A stretch of DNA of 64,000 nucleotides, taken from assembly GCA_033977485.1 (NCBI GenBank), contig CM066987.1, positions 86,770,588-86,834,587 of the forward strand, written 5' to 3'. This document shows, piece after piece, positions 46,397-58,517 of this stretch; the stretch's first letter is position 1, and each line of letters opens with the position of its first letter. A program made the position numbers and the translations under genes. The notes under the pieces were generated by a model. It was not told the DNA's origin. It ran no database searches and saw only the letters and a list, made by a program, of their open reading frames with translations. This stretch comes from Hydrangea macrophylla. Its lineage: Eukaryota > Streptophyta > Magnoliopsida > Cornales > Hydrangeaceae.

Positions 46397-49300
46397 TGTC
46401 ACGCCCCGAAAATCGAAGCGTGAGGAAAGAGGAAAGATAGAGAGAAAAGAAGTAAAACCCAATAAAAAAATGCGGAAGCGGCTTTAGAAATCACAGGGAT
46501 TCCTACAAGGATGGCTTACTAATACGTAAATCCAAAATGGACTTACAAGTTGACGAGTCAAACAAAGGTAAAAGCATTTGAACATTTGATTAAAAGATTA
46601 TCTGAACAAGCACTAGTTCAAGGAATACAAAAAAAAATGATATAGGACCATTTTTGGATAATTGCTGAATTTTAAAACATCCGTAACTAACTATATCTTT
46701 GAAATTTTCACATTCTGTACGCATAGGTTCATGTAAATTTTGATTCTACACAACCTTTGTCAAATAGCATTTTTTCCAATTCCTCACCGTTTGGGCAGAA
46801 AACTGAAATAATAGTAGCAGTTTTTTTTTTACAGCAACTTTGACAGCATTTTGACAGCATTTCGAAATATTCCCAACTATGCTAAATCCTCAAGTTTAAA
46901 CATCAATACATGACTAAACAAGTCCTAAACAACGTACAACACGAGTCTAGAACAAACGGAACTTCATGTACTCAAAATTTACTACTCCCTCCGTCCCATT
47001 TTATGTGTCCATATTTCCTTTTTGGGATGTCCCAAAATTGTTGTCCACTTTCCTAAATTAGTATACAAATTTTACTTAGTTTCCCAAACTACCCTTCCTT
47101 GCAATCAACACCAAAACAAAACAAAAAAAGAAAGTGCAATGATTATGGACAATTGTGGAAAGTAGGTGTAGATTCTTTTTGTCCCTTTAAATAGTTGGAT
47201 TCCCCAAGATGGACACATAAAATGGGACGGAGGTAGTAAAAACGAGAAGTGAAAGAGATAAAGAGAGGAAGAAGGGGAGAGGGGGAGATTGGGAGAGAGA
47301 CATAGGGAGAGAGACGGAGGGAAGGTATTCTAAACACACACACACACATGTGTACTTTCACATTCAAAAATATTTTAAAAATATATATATATACATAATT
47401 CCAACATAAGTAAAAGAAAAGAATATTTGAGAAATGGAACGAGATCAAAGAGAAGGAGAAAAAGAAAGAGAATGTGAGAGATTTGGACCGTTTAAATGTT
47501 TGAAACCTTGTTGGAATTAAAAGAGGGTTTGATCCGGCAAGGACCCAAGTACAAACGAACTAAATTACTACAAATGAACTCTCATAAAAGCAACCACCCA
47601 AACCAATCCGGCAAGGATTCAAACACAAGGGAAAAACAACAATGGATATGTAAATCAAAAAGACAAGAACTTAAAGAGGTTCAACGACCTCGGAAAGTAA
47701 ATACATCATCATAAAGTGAGTTTAACAATTGAAAGAAATAACTATTAAAGCAAGGGCTAACTCTTATCCCATCAAAATCAAAGAAGCTTCTCAAATACAA
47801 GAAATGAGAGGCTAAGCCCACGAAATTTTGTAAAACCTTAATACTCTAAGTTTCAAAGCATTAAACATTTACAACCTTCCAAAATGACTGAATCAAAAAG
47901 AGAGCTATCCATATACACAACTAAGAACGAGTCTTTAAAGTAGAACAAGAATATCAACGTCTACGAGTCGGGTCACATATGCCCTTTTCCCTTATCGAGC
48001 TCACCTAAAAAAAATATTTTATCATTTTTATGAGAACGACGGCTCGTAGAAAATATTGTAACAAGTCTATATGCTATCCATGGCTAAAATGAAATGAGGT
48101 GCAATGAATCGCCATCACGGCTACAATGAAATGATTGGAGCCTCACGGCTATGCATGATATATGCACATCTCTCTCGTTACCAGACTATGAGCCACCCAC
48201 GCATGGAGTGTAGCATACGAACTTCCGGGAGCTACCCGAATATAGCTGGAGTTTGAATGTTTCTAAGGGTCATTCTCCCTGTCTCACATCACAACCCATA
48301 TCCGAATTTTCTTAAATCAAATTCCCTCACATGGGGTTTTTCTCTCTTTTTCAAACAAAACATTTATGTCGTGATACATGAATGCTTGCCGATTAGGCCT
48401 CAATGCATGTAATGTTTAAAATTACATTATGAATGATTCACTATAATAAATTAAGCAATAATTCTAGTCCATTACACATAATTTCAAGGGTCTCAAAGAA
48501 TGTAGTAAAATTTCATCACTTGACAATCCTAATAAGGATTTCTATAGTAACGTCCTAGTAGGCTTTTACACATAAAAGGAGCATCCTAAGCACGTCTAGC
48601 ATCACATAATCAAATATAGTACAACCAAAACATGTAAGTCACAATTTGGCATACAACTCTAAATTTACAACTTTGGCGAAAATCCTAATGCATGTGTCTA
48701 AGTTCTCTCCTAGTATATATATATGAACTCAAAACATCTTAGACAAGCAAAACATATGGAAATGCAATAATGTAAATCTACCTCAAAGCTTAGCTTCCAA
48801 AAATCAATGGCAACTCAAGAGAGCTAAGCAAATCCAAAATAACTTCAATGCTTGTGCTAGGATCTTGAAGGATGCTTCAACTATGCACCACTAATCAAGA
48901 ATAACCCAAGGTTAGGATAGAAATCATGAAACTACCAAACCCTAGGTTGTTAGAGATTGGAAAAACTTACCCACATTAGAAATCTCCAAAGAAAAATGGT
49001 TAGGTATGTTAGGAGGTGTTCTAAATACTCCAAGGAAGCTATAAAAGATAAGAGAAGTTCAATCAAAGCCCAAAATTTTGAAATCTAGTGAAACCCTAGA
49101 ATTTTGAGATTTTCTAGAATGCTTACCAAATGATGATTCCAAGCTCTAGGATGATTAGAGATGCTAGATAATGAAGTTCTTGACAATCCCTTGACATCTT
49201 AAAGAATGAAGCTTGAAAGAGAAGAAGAATTATGGAGGTTTTTGTCTCTTGGAAGGAGAAGAAGAAGAAAAGAAGAGAAGGAAGAAAAATAACTAACGTG

Positions 49301-49607
49301 AATGAGGGGAGAAGAATGGTTTGGCCGGCTATAGGGGAGTGGGGTGGGACCCACTCTCTTGTATACTCCAAAAATAAAATATTTGGTGTTCCCACGGACA
49401 GTCTGACCCAACGGTGTAACCCCGAAATTAAATAAACATACCCACATGAACAGAAAATAAATTTTAAAGCATATGAAAGCTAAAATAAAATAATTTAGTC
49501 ATGCTCGATCTGGAATTAAAACAAATACAGTCAAATAAAATAATGGTCCACAACAGGAAAGGCAAAATTACCCCATTACCCTTTATTTTAAATTTTGAAA
49601 CATTACA
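46397..49607 (-). mobile_element. Solo LTR (3211 bp) of a Tekay/Del-like gypsy, nested in the Tat 5' LTR
   Basis: Plus-strand ends are TGTCACGCCCCGAAAATCG and GAAACATTACA, flanked by perfect 5-bp duplications AAGAA (46392-46396, 49608-49612). In reverse complement it aligns along its length with the LTRs at 50975-53912 and 59264-62176: start TGTAATGTTTC vs TGTTATAACTTG, the GAGACAGGGAGAATGACCCT and CATTGCACCTCATTTCATTT blocks, end TTCGGGGCGTGACA. No internal region, PBS or coding domain exists, as expected from LTR-LTR recombination. Its small open frames are chance. Confidence 0.9.
46985..47236. mobile_element. Stowaway-like MITE (252 bp)
   Basis: Termini CTCCCTCCGTCCCATTTTAT and ATAAAATGGGACGGAGGTAG are inverted repeats of the Stowaway (Tc1/mariner) type, flanked by TA on both sides (46983-46984, 47237-47238). 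The equivalent site in the related LTR at about 53,316-53,330 reads TTTTTAATAAATTTTGAG without an insert. Confidence 0.92.
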
Positions 49608-50459
49608 AAGAATGTTATGAGCGCTGTTTTTTGAGATGACGCGGAGTGTCCTACATGATTGGCCTGCTCCTAAATATACAGTGCCCCTGAATAATTCTGA
49701 TAAGGCAAGGACTCCTTGACTTGCTCTCTCAGCAAATGACTGATTTTAGAATCCTTCCTAATCTCAAATTCTTGCCTTATCCCAATCCTAATTGAATTAA
49801 TCCAAATATTTTAAGGATCAGACTTCCATTTCCAGCTAGACGTGATCAGATTCCCTTCCCAAATGGACTCCAACTCCTTAAAATCAGGATGACATCACCA
49901 TGACAGCTAAGAGTGGAATCGCCTTCCCCGTTTGGCTCATCGGGCTCACATTATCACATCTTTAGTCAGATCAGGCTCGTAACTTCCAACTGTCACACTT
50001 TTAGACTTCCATGCTCGATGACAGTCCTACAAACGCTTACTGACCAATCGGGCTTATGTAACCAGCCTTAACCATTCATTCCTAGCAAGGTGTCTGATCG
50101 TCATGCATGACACTAACCATCCATCAGGCTTCGACCCTTTCCAATGCTCATTCATATAAGTACGGTGCCTGATGAGTATCATCCATGCCTATCCTCCCAA
50201 TCGGGCTCCCATACTTGCTATTATTCATTTAAGATAGTGCCCAATTGGTCAGTACATGACCTACTTCACCTATCAGACTCTGCCAAACTTAAAAAAACAA
50301 CCTTGTCTTTTCGAACCGCGTGATGTTCACCCCCTGAGCCCGATGGGCCTTTACAATCTCTGGGTCGGGCACTCCTACTTGTTTTGGCTCGGCCATCGTC
50401 AAACCCATTTCAACATTCCATTCAGGCTTAAAACCTTTGGCAATTTTTGGGTACAAACA

Positions 50460-50544
50460 GAAATGAGTTACAACACTCAGCAAGGCACGAGACTGAACCC
50501 AGACCTCACACACGACCAACTAGACTTGCGGTAACAAACAGTAT
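50460..50544 (+). repeat. Remnant of CACTA unit 6 180-bp repeat between two insertions
   Basis: GAAATGAGTTACAACACTCA and GACCAACTAGACTTGCGGTA are typical monomer segments. It joins 34014 on the left and 63861 on the right once the insertions are removed. Confidence 0.9.
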
Positions 50545-50831
50545 TGTCACGACCCATCCCGCTAATGTGTGGAAACAGGACACGTGGAACGCCCCCATGG
50601 CTCAACAAATAACTATACGTAGCGGGAAAGAACTTTAAATAACCTTGAGTATATAAAACTTTTGAAAACATTACCCTCCGAGTTGTAAAATCCGTATAAA
50701 ATTGAAAACATAATTATATTTCGAAACGAATGATTCTATGTTGAAAGGGATCCCAAAGGTACCCTAAGAACCAATCAAAACCTTTTAATAATTTCCAAAA
50801 GAGGTAGAAAAAGAATTCTGGCAGGGGGTAT

Positions 50832-50845
50832 TTCGACCGGTCGAA
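50832..50845. repeat. Perfect 14-bp palindrome and near copy
   Basis: TTCGACCGGTCGAA is fully palindromic and is followed at about 50,854 by TTCGACTGGTCGAA with one change. It lies within the split LTR. Function unknown. Confidence 0.85.
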
Positions 50846-50974
50846 CGACCCCCTTCGACTGGTCGAATGACCCTTTAGCAGAATTCCCTCAATGCTGCAG
50901 AATTTCGCTTAAGGCATCAAACAACCTCCACCAATTCTACTACTCCAGTCATACTTACATTAATCCAAACGTCA

Positions 50975-53912
50975 TGTTATAACTTGAAATTTTAATTAAG
51001 GGTAAAATTGTATTTAAATTCTTATATGCGAACTGTTAATTAAATTGGATAGTATTTAAAATTGTCTGACTTGTGTTACTATACTTATTTATTTATTTAT
51101 TTTCTTTTCTTATTTGGTTTTATTTTATTTTATTATAATATTTTATTTTATTTATTAACCTAGTGTTAAAGTGGGTACATGTTTTAATTTTGGGTGTGTA
51201 ACATTAGACCACACATACACACACATATGCTATACATCATTTTAAAGCAGTTAAAATGCAAGACAAAAAAAAAAAGTGAGCCCCACCCACCTCCCCAAAA
51301 GAGCCGGCCAACTCTCCTCTCTTTCCTCATTTTAATTTTTTTTTTCCTTTTCTTTCTCTCTCTCTTCTTCTCCTTCTTCCTCTATATCTATAGTTGGGTA
51401 TACATAAAACCCACCATGGATCTTCCCCTTCAAGCTTCAAATAAGCCTTTAAAAAGTGATTTTTGTGAGTTTTAGCATTTCACAAAATAGTCTTAGAATT
51501 TCAAGAGCTACCTAGTGGTACCAATGAAATTCGTTTTGTGGTCACTACCATAGTTTTCCCAAATTACATAGAGCTCCACAATTCTTCCTCTTCACCATGG
51601 AGTTCCATTGATGGAGTAGTACATGCAGTGGTTTCTTGAGCTCCCTAGGACATCCCTTTTCACTTTCTTGAGGCCATTTGGAGTCCTTAGGTTCCTTATC
51701 AAATTTGGGTGATTTCCATTTCTTTTGGAAAAATCTTGTTTGAGTTAGGTTTACATTGTGCAATTCTATATGTTATACTTGTCTAAGATGTCTTGAGTTC
51801 ACTTTATTGCTAGGAGAGAACTTAGACATATGTAATAGGATTTTCCCCTAAGTTGTAATGTTAGGGTTAGTTTGTCTAAATATAATTTATATGCCTTGGT
51901 TGTGTAAGTTGTGATTTTGGTGTGTTATATATGATCAAAATGGTGTTAAGAGAATAATTTGAACACATGCTTGAGGTTTCACCAAAGTTGTAATGTAAGA
52001 ATTATTATGACTAAATGTGATTTTTATGCCTTAGTTGTTCAAGTTGTGATTTTGGGGTACTAAATGTAATTAGAGGGATGTTAGGATAATAATTTGGACA
52101 CATGCATTAGTTTTTCCCCAAAGTTGTAAATTTAGAGTTGTGTGCCCAATTGTGAATCACATGTTTAGATTTTACTAAACTCGATTATGTGATGCTAGAT
52201 ATGCTTAGGAAGCTCCCTTTACGTGTAAACACATGCTAGAACGTTAGTTTAGAAATCCTTGCTAGGAATGTTTAATTATGAAATATAATTACATTCTTTG
52301 AGACCTTTGATATCATATCTAATGGATTAGAATTATTGCATAATTTATTGTAGTGGGTCAACCTTAATGTCATTGTTAACATCATGTGCATTGAGGCATA
52401 ATCTGCAAGCATTACATTATCACGACATAAACGTTTTGTTTTGAAAAGAGAAAAACTCCATGCGAGGGAATTTTATTTAAGAAGTCCGGACATGGGTAGT
52501 GATGTGAGACAGGGAGAATGACCCTTAGAAACATTCAAACTCCAGCTATATTCGGTTGGCTCCCGAAAGTTGGTATGCTATACTCCATTCGTGGGTGGTT
52601 CATGGTCCGGAAATGAGAGAGGTGTGCACATCTCACGCATAGCCTTGCAGCTTTAATCATTTCATTGTAGCCGTGGTGGCGATCCATTGCACCTCATTTC
52701 ATTTTAGTCATGGATGGCATATAAACTTGTTACAATGTTTCCTATGAGCCGTCGTTCTCATAAAACGACAAAACATTTTTCAGGTGAGCTTGATAAGGGC
52801 AAAGGGAACATGTGACCCGATGCGTAGGCCTTGACATCCTTTGTTCTATTTTGAAGACCCGTGTTTAGCTATGTAAACGGATAGCACTCATGTGAATTTA
52901 GCCTTTTGGGAAATTTGTAATAGTTTAGTGCACTAAAGGAAACTTCTTGTATTAATTTTATTACAAAACTTCTAAAGCTTGGACTTCCATAATTTTGTAA
53001 TTGGGAAGCCTTGTTGCAAATTTGATGCACAAGTGTTAGTTCTTACTTTTCATACTTGTTCAACTTATTTATGTTATGTAATTATGTTTCCGGGACCGTA
53101 GCATTCCTTCTAAAGTTTTCTGTTTGTGTATTGATTTGAATCCTTGCCGGATTCGGTTGTGTTTGGTTTGTCCTTGCCGGACTTATTGTTCTTTGATTTT
53201 GAATCCTTTCCAGATTAGTTCACTTTGCTTTCAAAAAGAAATGTTTTCAATATCTCTCTCCCAATCTCTCCCTCTCCCATTATTTCTCTCTTTATCTCTT
53301 TCACCTCTCGTTTTTAATAAATTTTGAGTACATGAAGCTCCGTTTGGTTTAGATTTATGTTATATGTCATTTAAGACTTGTTCAGTCATATGTTAATGTT
53401 TAAACTCGAGAATTTAGCACAGTTGGGAATGTTTCGAAATGTTTCAAAAAGCTGTCAGAGTTGCTGTCAAATAAGAACTGATACTATTATTTTAATTTTT
53501 TGCCCAAACGGTGAGGAATTGGAAAAAATGTTATTTGACAAAAGTTGTGCAGAATTGAATTTTACATGGACCTATGCATACAGAATGTGAAAATTTTGAA
53601 GACACAGTTACTTACGGAGGTTTTAAAATTCAGCAACTATCCAAAAAATGGTCTTTTATCAAATTTATTGTATTGTTACTCCTCCCCTTGAACTAGTGCT
53701 TGTCCGGTTAGTTTTTTAACTTAAATTTTCAAATGCTCTCATCTTTGTTGGACTCATTAACATGTTAGCCCATCTTAGCTTATATGTTAGTAAGTCATAC
53801 TTGTAGGATTCCCTCTGGGATCCCAATGTCGCTTCCGTATTTGTGATTGAGTTTTAATTCTTTCCTCTCTATCTTTCCTCTTCCCTCGCGCTTCGGTTTT
53901 CGGGGCGTGACT
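50975..53912 (+). repeat. 5' LTR of the Tekay-type element (2938 bp)
   Basis: TGTTATAACTTG...TTTTCGGGGCGTGACT; the final base differs from the CA of the other LTR. A TATA-like TCTATATCTATAG at about 51,382 precedes AAAACCCACCATGG. Contains CT-rich tracts (51,350-51,385 and 53,250-53,310). Open frames inside are low-complexity and not genes. Confidence 0.93.
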
Positions 53913-53915
53913 GTT

Positions 53916-53927
53916 TGGTATCAGAGC
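53916..53927 (+). other. Primer binding site, initiator tRNA-Met
   Basis: TGGTATCAGAGC, three bases after the LTR, is the exact complement of the plant initiator Met tRNA 3' end and the usual PBS of Tekay/Del elements. GTTT separates it from the mutated LTR end. Confidence 0.93.
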
Positions 53928-54242
53928 TAACCAGGTTTGAATACCTAGGGGCTATGGGAGTTTAATTTGGGCTTACTTGCAAATTATTTTTACTACATGT
54001 CTAAGTTTCTATTTGTGCTTCCTTTATTTTTTCTTTAAAGTTTACTTTGAGTATTGAGTTGCCTAGTGAGCACGCTAATATGTTGAATGCCTTCGGGACT
54101 ATGTGGCTACATGTTAAATTTTCATGTTCTATGTGTTTACATTGGTCATGATAATATAACCTTGATTAGATAAATGTTTGAATTAGAGGTATAGTAGAAT
54201 AACCTAATTCCTTGTTACCTCGTAGTTGTTTTCTACCTAACT

Positions 54243-54990
54243 ATGCCGCCGCGCGTTAGAGGCCGTGCTAGAGGTCGTGCTAGGGGCCGAGGTGGAACCG
54301 CAGGCCAAGGGCCCCAGTCTTCCTCATCAGCTTTTGCTCCAGGTCCTATTTCTGAACTTGCTCCAGCTCCTATTCCTGAACCTGCTCCAGGAGTCCACGA
54401 TGGAGCTTAGTTCTTTCGTGAGATGGCCGCTGCCATGAGGGATTTCACTCAAGCTGCCCAAGCAGCAAGGAATGATATTACACCACCACCAGTATCTCTT
54501 ACCGATGTGGCTCCTGCAGTGACTTCGCACGAAAGTTGTTGGGTTTAAATTGGACTCCTATAGTAAAGTGGTTCAGAAAGCAATTGTGTTCAAGGAGTAT
54601 TTGAGTTCAAAGAAAGATAAGAAATTCTGTGCTCCATCAAAGGGTAATCAGTCAGGTTCATCAATGGGGCACCAATTCAAGAAGCAGAAGTAAGAGTAAG
54701 TCCCTCAACATTTTACATATTCTTCTCCGATACCTATTCAAGCTCAGCCAGTTTCTCAGCTCCCTCCTAAATCTCAGTCACATCAGTCTCATTCTCGTGG
54801 TTCTCATCATTCTGGTCGTTCCCGTGGAGGGGGTAACTTCGGCCCGAGGAATTGTTATGGTTGTGACGACCCAAACCACATATTGAGAGAGTGTCCATTT
54901 AATTAGACATCACCACAAACAGTTGGGCCATCACAGGTTCGCTCACCTTTTCCTAGACCTTATCAGCAGAGTTATAGGCCACCTCATTTA
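54243..54990 (+). pseudogene. Tekay-type gag remnant with CCHC knuckle
   Basis: The ATG at 54243 begins a basic RG-rich N-terminus (MPPRVRGRARGRARGRGG), then Pro/Ala-rich repeats and a TAG at 54408 where Gln is expected before FFREMAAAMRDF. The central gag core is missing: text jumps at about 54,535 from a Pro-rich segment to AIVFKEYLSSKK. The end has Ser/His-rich SQSHQSHSRGSHHSGRSRGG and the knuckle NCYGCDDPNHILREC (C-x2-C-x4-H-x4-C) at about 54,853. Frame changes and stops (54904) inactivate it. Confidence 0.85.
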
Positions 54991-55104
54991 TCACCACCGT
55001 CTGCTCCTTCAGCTCAGAGCTTTAAGCCTAATGCCCCTAGGGGTCAGTACCATCATGTGGGACATCGTTGAGGAGGACAAAAAGCTTCAAAGCCACCTCC
55101 TACT

Positions 55105-55560
55105 ATGTTGAACTTTGTTGCCGTCACACCTTCCGTAGTTAACTCCGATGCTTCAGTTATTCGAGGTACGTTATTAGTGTTCAGTTTTAGAGCTTCTGTG
55201 CTTATTGATACCGGCGCATCATGTTCATTCATATCTTCATCTTGTGCATCATCCTTGGATTTAAAAGTGAGCCATTTAGCTTCTACACTTTTAGTTGATA
55301 CTCCCGTAGGAGGTTTAGTTCCCTTGGATTGGGTATGTCGTGGTTGTGAACTTGTTCTTGCCGCAAGAACATCATTGTTGATTTAATCATTATAGACATG
55401 CTTAGTTTTGATGTAAATTTGGGTATGGACTAGTTAACTACCTACCGAGCTTTTATTGATTATTTCAAGAGAAGAGTCACTTTTATGTTACCTTTCGGGG
55501 ACCTTGGTCGTTTTAAGGGTGATCGCTTAGACTTCCCGATGCGTTCACTTCATAGTTTGT
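55105..55560 (+). pseudogene. Tekay-type protease remnant
   Basis: MLNFVAVTPSVVNSDASVI, then VLIDTGASCSFISSS with the intact DTG active site, open for 93 codons to 55386. The following GMD-x-LTTYRAFIDYFKRRVTF and LGRFKGDRLDFPMRSL in other frames are the protease-RT linker. Homology ends at about 55,560, where the foreign insert begins. Confidence 0.88.
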
Positions 55561-58517
55561 GTAGGGGTGTGGACACGCGAAATTCCTCCACTTTGTTTTG
55601 TTTTTTGAAATTTGATTTCGAAAAGAGAGAGAAAAGCTCTGTTGAAAACAGATACAGAGTCGCCACTTGGTCTTTAAGGAACCAAGAAACCTAATTTTGA
55701 CTTAACCAAATGGATAAAGGGCACCGGCCCTTCATAACCAAAGAACTTGGCTCGGGGTTTTGGTACGAGAGAGGAAAGAGCCTTTGTCGCGACTAAAACA
55801 CCCTCAACTCGCCCCCGTCTTTCAACGGGCCTCAATTAGCATCCAAATAATCATCTTATACTATGTATGGTTCGACAATTAATACTATGATAGTATATTA
55901 CATCACATAAGAAAAGTTGAAATGGAAGATCTAAAGATAAGATATCATTCATAAGATCTAAGTCAAATATCATACAATGTAAAGTGAAAGATCACACAAT
56001 TAAACCTAGGAAAAATCGTCTAATCATATATCAAGTAATTAAGTTTCCCTAATCTAAGGGGGACACGAATTGTTCTTGACACAAATAATCAAAGAATTCA
56101 AAATATTCTTAGCAAGCTAGTATGATGCATGTTAATCTTTGAGAAAAGAAGATCTCTCAATCCCCGGGATGGATGAGAAAGGAGGATTAGATCGAGGGGA
56201 AACATGAATGTATGATCAAGTTCATTCCTTATAATCTTTTTAGATTAGGAGTCACAAAAGCCCCAAATCTTTGCATGGATGCAATGTATGTATCTAGAAT
56301 GTGCCAAGGTTGTAGTGTGCCTTGTGTTCATGGATTCCTAGAATGACTTAGAAGTCTAGAATGTGTATGAATGAATGAAGGAAATCATCATGGGATATGT
56401 AAACATGTAGTATGAACTACTTCCTAAGACATGAGCTAATTTGGAGTGCATGTAAGCACCAAATCAAAGGGGGAAAGTAAAAGTGTGCTTGCTGTGAATA
56501 GTGGACAGAACAGTAACATGATCTTTTAAAAATTGAAAAGAGCGGTTAGGTATGTTTTCGATGCATGATTTTTTATGGAGATCTTCCTTATTGTGTATAG
56601 AACACAACCCAAAAGCCAATCTTTAATCACTATCACATATTGATAGAAATCATATAAACAATAGAGGTCACTCAGAAACAGAGTCCGTACTGTCGACTGA
56701 AATGTTGAAAAATCTTATAAAATGCAAACAAAAGATCTAGAGGCCCATTTTATACAGAGAGTTCCCTAAGACATTGAAGTTTAAGGTAAAAATAAGTTAG
56801 GACCACCCCTTTTGGAAATGTTTTCTGAAAAATAAGTTGGAAGTCAACCAAGCTGCTGTGACAGGAGAGGCGGAATGTCTGGAGAGAATGTTTGGGTCCA
56901 AATGGACCATTTTCAAGTATTTCCAAGTCAAACCAAAACTCATGGGTGTTCTATAATGAGTTAGGAAGATTTTCCAAGTGGTCTTGCATCCATACATTGA
57001 GTATTGAGTTCTAGAGGAATCTTTGAACTCAGATCACTCACTGTTTTGAGTCACTGTTTTGAAGATTTTGGGAAAACAAGGCTTATCTCTTGAAATCAAA
57101 GTGAGGGTTTTAAGAAGTGGGTTTTGAAACAGAAGGTTTGAAAGCATATTTTCAATACTCAATGAAGGTTATAACCACTTAAAATGCCAACATCAAAACT
57201 CATCACCAAGAACCTCCAAGATTGTTGGAGAGATTTATTTTCATTTGAACATAACTTCAAGGATACCTTGAAGGTATTGAAGTTATAATCATCATCTATC
57301 AAACATGTTTTTGAGGTTAAGAGCTACTATCCATGAGGATTCACTCACCTCAAACTTCATGTCATCACCTAGATGATGATGGACTAGTAAATAAATAAAG
57401 AAAATAAAAAAGAAATGAGGTAAGAAGAGAAGAACATTATATAAACAAGCAAGAAAATAACAATCAATTGATGATGATCAATGTGACATTGGACTTGTAT
57501 TGGACTTGTAGTTTGATGTTTCACTCATATGTGATGACATTGGACATGGAAGTAGCTTCCTATCTCTTAAATGCTCACTAAAATGGTGGTTGGGTGTATT
57601 GAATATGAAGTAAATAGGAGTAATGAAGTAGAAAACAAAGTTTGGAACTCACTTTTGTTTTGAAACCAAAGAAAAAAGCTTCTTTTCTCTCTATCCTAAC
57701 CTTATCTCTACAACTTTCTCTCCCAAAACTTTTCAAAGCTTCTACTTGACACCCCCCAAAATGAGAAGTCAAGGGGGGTTTATATAGGCCAATTTAGGGT
57801 GGTTTTGGGGTTTTAGAAGTGTTCCCATTGGCTCCAAACATCTGAAAACATAGAACTACGTCGTTTTGGTTTTTAATTAATCAAAATGGAACCCCAAAAA
57901 TAATTACAAAAATACACTGTTCTGGAGGGGAGTGCCGCGGCGGCACTGGGCCTGCGCCGCAGCGGCAGTGTGCCAGTGCCGCGGCGGCACTGCTCCTCCT
58001 TCGTCCAGATAATGTTGTTTAGGCCCCAGAGGTTCCAGTATTCGCGAAAAGGCCCTATTTCGTCTGAAATTCACAGAAAATGCTTACGAACTCCAAATTG
58101 AGGTTGTGATATACCGTTGGAAATGTAATGGAGTCTATCTTACATAAAAAATAGTTTGGAGATAGGTCACTTTGAAAAGTTTTGCAGTATTTGCGATAAA
58201 AGCCGATTTAATCGCCTTTTTCGCCTTCGGAAATTCATAATAAACTCGTTTTAAATCCGAAAATTATGTGCGATATACCGTTGGAAAGCTATTAACCTCT
58301 AGTATCCATGAAAAATGTTTGAAAATTGTTACAGTGCCCTGGTTCTAAAGTCAAATTCTGGTCAAACTGGTCAAACCTGGGATTCCCGGGAAGTTCTAGG
58401 AACCTCTGGGAGCTCCCAAGAGCTGACGTTTTCGCTCGATTTTCTCTAAAAAATCATTTTAATACTTTCCACACGATCTAGAATGATTTTGGCTAATTTG
58501 GACGATTTCGGTCAAAC
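55561..58517. mobile_element. Foreign ~2.95-kb segment replacing most of pol (LTR-like, probably minus)
   Basis: It begins around TGTGGACACGCGAAATTCC (55568) and ends just before TATGGCCGTCC at 58521. No coding domain. On the minus strand a CTATATAAACCCCCC TATA box lies at about 57,789-57,775, followed by a pyrimidine- and A-rich leader, as in a long LTR. It contains the AGAGTCGCCACTTGG phrase (55658) seen in plant LTRs, by recollection. No TSD was found, and RT, RNase H and the integrase core of the host are missing, so insertion was accompanied or followed by deletion. Exact ends uncertain. Confidence 0.5.
57935..57992. repeat. GC-rich cluster of short hairpins
   Basis: AGTGCCGCGGCGGCACT occurs twice, separated by a variant CTGCGCCGCAGCGGCAG. 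Each outer copy can pair as an 8-bp stem around one G. It stands out sharply in AT-rich DNA and is upstream of the minus-strand TATA box. Confidence 0.85.

Larger units (their letters stand above)
34015..50459 (-). mobile_element. Complete-structure Tat-type Ty3/gypsy retrotransposon (element 2)
   Basis: LTRs at 34015-35279 and 45974-50459 (the latter split by a solo LTR), polypurine tract inside the left LTR, primer binding site inside the right LTR, gag-pro-RT-RH-aRNH-INT on - and the PMD gene on +. It interrupts a 180-bp CACTA repeat at GGTTGTTCAAAAC|...|GAAATGAGTT. The flanks AAAAC and GAAAT both derive from GAAAC, the usual sequence in the repeat, by one CpG transition each, so the TSD was probably GAAAC. 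All coding regions carry stops. Lineage: Tat, from the dual RNase H, the gag knuckle form and the antisense additional ORF. Confidence 0.9.
45974..50459 (-). repeat. 5' LTR of Tat element 2, split by a nested solo LTR
   Basis: Plus-strand limits TGTTTGCTAG...GTACAAACA. Without the nested 46397-49607 and one TSD copy it is about 1270 bp, matching the 1265-bp left LTR. The break lies in CTTTGAAAGAA|TG, continuous in the left LTR at about 34,420-34,435. Confidence 0.92.

Noticed and set aside
47143..47448. Minus-strand open frame overlapping the Stowaway MITE end
   Set aside because: Low-complexity translation of a purine-rich LTR stretch with a CA microsatellite.
58483..58517. Upstream ATG extending the integrase frame
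   Set aside because: These codons belong to the foreign segment; integrase homology begins only at YGRPC.
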